From Armatimonadetes bacterium CG06_land_8_20_14_3_00_66_21 (GTDB taxonomy: Bacteria > Armatimonadota > Abditibacteriia > CG2-30-66-41): DNA of 36,633 nt. The notes under the pieces were generated by a model. The model did not search any database and was not told the origin of the DNA. It saw only the letters and a program-made list of their open reading frames with translations. The position numbers were made by a program, and so were the translations under genes. The stretch covers positions 859 through 37,491 of the forward strand of contig PEVN01000507.1 in NCBI GenBank assembly GCA_002779825.1, in the 5' to 3' direction. Every line of letters begins with the position of its first letter. Position 1 is the first letter of the stretch. Positions 33,532 through 36,633 of this stretch are shown here, piece after piece.

Positions 33532-34524
33532 GTGCGCAAGCAGACCGCGGCTGAACAACGCTCTCACGATCGACTATGGAAGGACCTGCTCCACCGGTTC
33601 CTGCCCGAGTTCCTGACGCTCTTTGTTCCTGCCCAAGCACTCGACCTGGATCTGTCGCACGTTGAATTCCTGGACACAGAGCAGTTCACGGATATCCCCG
33701 GCGGGGAAACGCGCGCCGTGGACGTCTTGGCCAAGGTGCGCACCAGAACCGGCGAACGCCGGGTGGTCTTGGTGCACGTCGAGATCGAGGCACGATACCG
33801 GCGTAACTTCCCGCGGCGGATGGACGACTACTATAGCGCAATCCGGCTGCGGCACAAGGTGCCGATCCTTCCCATCGCGCTCTACCTGACTGGAAGCCAA
33901 GCACGCCTCGGCACCGAACGCTGCGAGGAGCGTTCATTCGGCGCGCTGCAACTGCTGTTTCAGGTCCACTGCGTGGGGCTGTCGAACCTTCGCGCACCCG
34001 ACTTCGCGGGAGCAGGAACCCCCCTGGCGGCGGCAGCCATGGCGCTGATGGATCCCGGCGATTGGAGCCGGGCGGAGGCCAAGTACCACAGCTTGGCGGA
34101 AGCCGTTGACACTGCGCCGGACGAAGCCGCGCAGGTGTTGCTCATTGACTGCATCAGAACATACAGCAGTCTGAGTCCCAAAGAGGAGAAGGAGGTCGAA
34201 CACCTGGCCAGAACAGCCGACCGTCCCGATCTGCTCGAAGTACTATCGAAGCCGACGTGGGGCGAGCAGATGCGCCAAGAGGCGCGAGCTGGGGCACTGG
34301 CAGAGAAGCGCCAAGAGGGGCGTGCGGTTGCGACGCGCGCGGCTCTGCTCACGGTACTGCAGGCGCGCTTTGGCGACCAGGCTCCCCCCAAGCCGATCGT
34401 GCTCAAGCTGGCGGCATCAGTGGAGGAGTTGGAGGCGCTTGTTGCCAAGGCGGCAACGGCCGGGTCCGTTGCCGAGCTCGGACTGCCTGCAGCCAGCGCG
34501 GGGCACCGCACCGCCAGCAGATAG
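33532..34524 (+). CDS. Rpn/PDDEXK-type putative nuclease (recombination-promoting nuclease-like)
   Basis: A 330-residue protein starting at GTG. The N-terminal half has a PD-(D/E)XK-like arrangement: FLDTEQFTDIPGGETRAVDVLAKVRT (an Asp-containing strand), then VVLVHVEIEARYRRNFPRRM, followed by DYYSAIRLRHKVPILPIALYL. This is the Rpn/transposase-associated layout, although the E-x-K is replaced by E-I-E-A. The C-terminal half is a helical region ending in ARAGALAEKRQEGRAVATRAALLTVLQARFGD, matching the DUF4351-type tail. Rpn proteins promote RecA-independent recombination in some hosts. The gene has its own good promoter. Confidence 0.78.
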   Translation: MRKQTAAEQRSHDRLWKDLLHRFLPEFLTLFVPAQALDLDLSHVEFLDTEQFTDIPGGETRAVDVLAKVRTRTGERRVVLVHVEIEARYRRNFPRRMDDYYSAIRLRHKVPILPIALYLTGSQARLGTERCEERSFGALQLLFQVHCVGLSNLRAPDFAGAGTPLAAAAMALMDPGDWSRAEAKYHSLAEAVDTAPDEAAQVLLIDCIRTYSSLSPKEEKEVEHLARTADRPDLLEVLSKPTWGEQMRQEARAGALAEKRQEGRAVATRAALLTVLQARFGDQAPPKPIVLKLAASVEELEALVAKAATAGSVAELGLPAASAGHRTASR

Positions 34525-34590
34525 AACGGGTCACGCCAGCGCCCCTTCCCGCGCCCCGGTGCGCCGTGCACCCCACGGAGGAACCGCGCC

Positions 34591-35200
34591 ATGGCACGCA
34601 AACCAAGCCCCAAGGCAGAAGCTGCCTCGGGAACACAGACCAAGGGGGACGGCACGAACGGTTGGTCCCTTCTGAAGTCGCTCTTGAGGGACCCAGAGGT
34701 GAGCGAGATCCTCATCGACGGGCCCGAACACGTCTATGGGGAACGCCGGGGCTGTCTGTGGAGAGTGGGCGGGGGGTTCGCAGACGGGGCCGAGTTGCAG
34801 GAAGCCATCGACCGCCTCCTGGCGCCGCTCCGGCAAATGGCGGAGGGGGAGCCCCGGTGGTCGAAGGGAGACTTGCGGACGGGTCACGTTTCTGCGTGGT
34901 GCTGCCGCCGGTGGCGGTGAACGGGCCCTTCGTCACTATCCGGAAGCTCCCTGACTCGTGTCTCGCCCTGAGTGAGCTGCTTCAGCTCGGGTGCCTCAGC
35001 GAGGAGATGGTGGGCTTCCTGAACACTGCCCTCGAGGCGCGTCTCAACATCGTGGTCTCGGGAGGTACTGGTTCAGGCAAGACGACCGTGCTGAACGCGC
35101 TGGCCTCCCTGATCGACCCACGGGAACGCCTGGTGACGGTGGAGCGGACGTGCGAACTGCGGATCGACCGGGAATTCGCCAGCGCAACGGGCGTTCCTGC
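34591..35200 (+). pseudogene. cpaF: CpaF-type secretion ATPase, frameshifted and truncated
   Basis: The start at 34591 gives KSLLRDPEVSEILIDGPEHVY and ELQEAIDRLLAPLRQMAEGEP. A 1-base deletion near 34858 then moves the reading into another frame, VVEGRLADGSRFCVVLPPVAVNGPFVTIRKL. The Walker A NIVVSGGTGSGKTTVLNALASL is intact, and RERLVTVERTCELRID follows. Shortly after about 35165 the homology stops: the Asp and His boxes and Walker B are gone, and the reverse-strand NamZ end begins at 35217. CpaF drives Flp/tight-adherence type IVc pili or type II-like secretion, and no partner genes (cpaE, tadB, tadC) are nearby. It is a dead orphan. Confidence 0.76.
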
Positions 35201-35216
35201 TTTCCGATGCCGCCGC

Positions 35217-35835
35217 TCAGTACAGCAGAAAAGGGGCGCGCGTCTCGGTAAAGCGGTTCGACTGCTCGTGGCAGCGATCCACCAGTTCGTCTACCGGCGC
35301 GCCGGCTTCCAGCCCCTCACGGACCCACGACGCACCGAATCGGGCATCCAACGCGCTCGGTCGAATCTCGAGTTCATCCGCGTGGAGTCGCTTCAGCGCC
35401 GCGAGCAGATGAAGACACGTGCGCACGGGGTCGAACGCCTCGCGGTCCAGCACATGCACCTGGATTCCGCAGCAAACCTCGCCCTGCCACTTGCTGAAGG
35501 TCGGCTCGAAGTAGGCCGGCCGGAGGGCGACGCCGGGAAGCCCTTCGCCGTCCAGCGCGTCAGCCAAGGCGAAACCGTCCAGCCATGGCGCCCCCAGCAG
35601 CTCGAAGGGGCGGGTCGTCCCCCGACCTTCCGAGACGTTCGTGGCTTCGAGCACGCCGGTGCAGGTAAACACCAACGCCGAAGTCAGTGTGGGCAAGTTC
35701 GGAGACGGCGCCACCCATTCCAACTCGGTCTGGTCGAACCAGAGGTCACGGGTCCAGCCCTGAACGGGGATCACCGTGAGATGGCAGGTCCACTCGGACT
35801 CGGCATTCAGCCACACTGCCAGTTCCTCTCCGAGA
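35217..35835 (-). pseudogene. namZ: C-terminal fragment of NamZ (DUF1343, exo-N-acetylmuramidase)
   Basis: The frame reads ELAVWLNAESEWTCHLTVIP, then WTRDLWFDQTELEWVAPSPNLP, NVSEGRGTTRPFELLGAPWLDG, RPAYFEPTFSKWQGEVCCGIQVHVLDR. These are the characteristic blocks of the DUF1343/NamZ family, which removes terminal N-acetylmuramic acid from peptidoglycan fragments. The first half, with the signal peptide and catalytic part, is missing; at about 35835 the sequence changes to a helical-repeat protein in another frame. The remaining 205 residues cannot be active alone. The normal stop is at 35217. Confidence 0.78.
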
Positions 35836-36633
35836 TGGCCGGTCGCAGCGCCGTCAGCAGTGCTTCGCCCACCTCGGTCGGACGGTCGCAGAGCGACGCC
35901 ACGTCGATAGCGCGACCATACTGACGCGCTTCCATGAGAGCGGCCAGCAGGGGCGTGGTGTCGGCGGCGTTGAAGCCGAACGGAGTGTCGTCCGCCCGGG
36001 GCGGGGGGTTCGCGGGCAACGCTGCTAACGCTTCCGCCGTGGCGGCGACCACGGCAGCTTCGCCTCCGGCATGGGCAGTGACATGCTGCACCAAGCGGGT
36101 CCAGAGCGCCAGCGATAGCTCCCGGTCGGTGACTCCCCGGATTGCCGCTTCCGCTTCCGCAGCCTTTCCCTTACTGAGCAGCAGGGCGACCTCTACCGCT
36201 GCGGAGGGCGCCAACGTCTCGCTGGCGGCGCCCGCCTGCTCTCGCACGCCGGCCACGGTCGCTGCGTCGCCCGCTTCCGCCGCTGCCAACAGCACGCTCC
36301 GGCAGCCGGTCTCGAAGCGGTCTGGCTGGAGTGCCTTCAGCCTTGGCAGCAGCTTCAATGCGTCGCCAAGTTCACCGGCGGCCAGGTCGCTCTCCAACAA
36401 CGACAGCACCACCCAGGCGGAAGCATCGGCCACCGCCGGCTCGCGGCTGCCGGGCGCGGGCCACTGGCCGAGCTGAGTCAGCACCGCTTCGGCGTCTGCC
36501 CGCTTGCCCAGCGCGACGAACGCCTCGCCCAGCGCGCGGGCGGCGTAGGCGCGCTCGTGCGGGGTGAACAGGTCGTCTCCGGGGAAGTACGCCGCCACCG
36601 GTTCCTGCGGGTTGCTGGACTCCACGATCAGCC
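35807..36633 (-). CDS. partial helical-repeat (TPR-like) protein, 5' end outside the window
   Basis: An open minus-strand frame of 272 residues that continues beyond the right edge (LIVESSNPQEPVAAYF). It is built of short amphipathic helices in pairs (ARALGEAFVALGKRADAEAVLTQLGQ, ALKLLPRLKALQPDRFETG, AEAAIRGVTDRELSLALWTRL), a TPR-like solenoid without recognised catalytic motifs. Its last residues (SERNWQCG) overlap the start of the NamZ fragment in another frame, so the true C-terminus may have been lost in a gene junction. Function unknown. Confidence 0.55.
   Translation of the reverse strand, partial: LIVESSNPQEPVAAYFPGDDLFTPHERAYAARALGEAFVALGKRADAEAVLTQLGQWPAPGSREPAVADASAWVVLSLLESDLAAGELGDALKLLPRLKALQPDRFETGCRSVLLAAAEAGDAATVAGVREQAGAASETLAPSAAVEVALLLSKGKAAEAEAAIRGVTDRELSLALWTRLVQHVTAHAGGEAAVVAATAEALAALPANPPPRADDTPFGFNAADTTPLLAALMEARQYGRAIDVASLCDRPTEVGEALLTALRPAISERNWQCG

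Noticed and set aside
34257..35924. 555-residue plus-strand open frame
   Set aside because: It is an out-of-frame reading of the Rpn-like gene, then the broken cpaF, then antisense to the NamZ fragment. Only the cpaF part is protein-like.
1..36633. rRNA or tRNA genes
   Set aside because: No cloverleaf-like segment with a recognisable T-loop, and no rRNA-like stretch, was seen by eye. A covariance-model scan would be needed to exclude them fully.

Overview
This high-GC, densely coding window looks like a chromosomal segment from an uncultivated bacterium that degrades polysaccharides. The mix of very long secreted glycoside hydrolases and lyases, right-handed beta-helix proteins, an exo-rhamnogalacturonan-lyase-like enzyme, sulfatase and NamZ pieces and several toxin-antitoxin genes resembles Armatimonadota, Planctomycetota or Hydrogenedentota-type metagenome bins. 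The phylum is inferred from gene content only; no rRNA or tRNA gene was seen.

Layout. 188-825: a Phd/YefM antitoxin and PIN toxin pair. 853-7512: a minus-strand run of secreted carbohydrate-active genes that is almost entirely broken: two frameshifted genes, a relic of a group II intron reverse transcriptase, and a mosaic of three gene pieces joined end to end (beta-helix N-terminus, sulfatase C-terminus, hydrolase with binding modules). 7643-11668: an intact 1341-residue multidomain clan-A-type hydrolase. 11736-14211: a beta-helix gene that has lost its signal peptide to a 33-bp inverted-repeat element, plus two gene fragments. 14315-18514: methylmalonate-semialdehyde dehydrogenase divergent from an intact beta-helix/LamG protein. 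18693-19965: a HEPN-MNT (HepT/MntA) module with a YgiT-type zinc-finger protein and a small unknown protein. 20059-23108: a secreted hydrolase, a nested inverted-repeat element, and the wreck of a two-gene DUF4276/AAA-ATPase system. 23174-28272: an M20 peptidase, an FAD-dependent oxidoreductase and a divergent DRE-TIM aldolase with a LacI-type operator candidate between the last two. 28362-29225: an unknown protein. 29340-33392: a 1350-residue exo-rhamnogalacturonan-lyase-like protein. 33532-36633: an Rpn/PD-(D/E)XK-like nuclease, a broken cpaF, a NamZ C-terminus and the tail of a helical-repeat protein.

How it fits together. The intact secreted enzymes would depolymerise plant- or algal-type polysaccharide outside the cell. 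The FAD oxidoreductase, aldolase and semialdehyde dehydrogenase could process the acids or aldehydes released, although no transporter is present to prove it.

Two signals stand out. First, gene decay is concentrated in blocks, while 4-kb reading frames nearby are perfectly open, which argues against uniform sequencing error. Second, five long inverted repeats (27-33 bp arms) sit at gene boundaries. Two of them coincide with truncated genes, and three share a GTAG(G/C)G outer edge. They look like non-autonomous mobile or REP-like elements. I did not find a convincing wholly new enzymatic or defence system. The best candidates for follow-up are the inverted-repeat family, the FAD/aldolase divergent pair and the HEPN-MNT-YgiT-unknown gene string.
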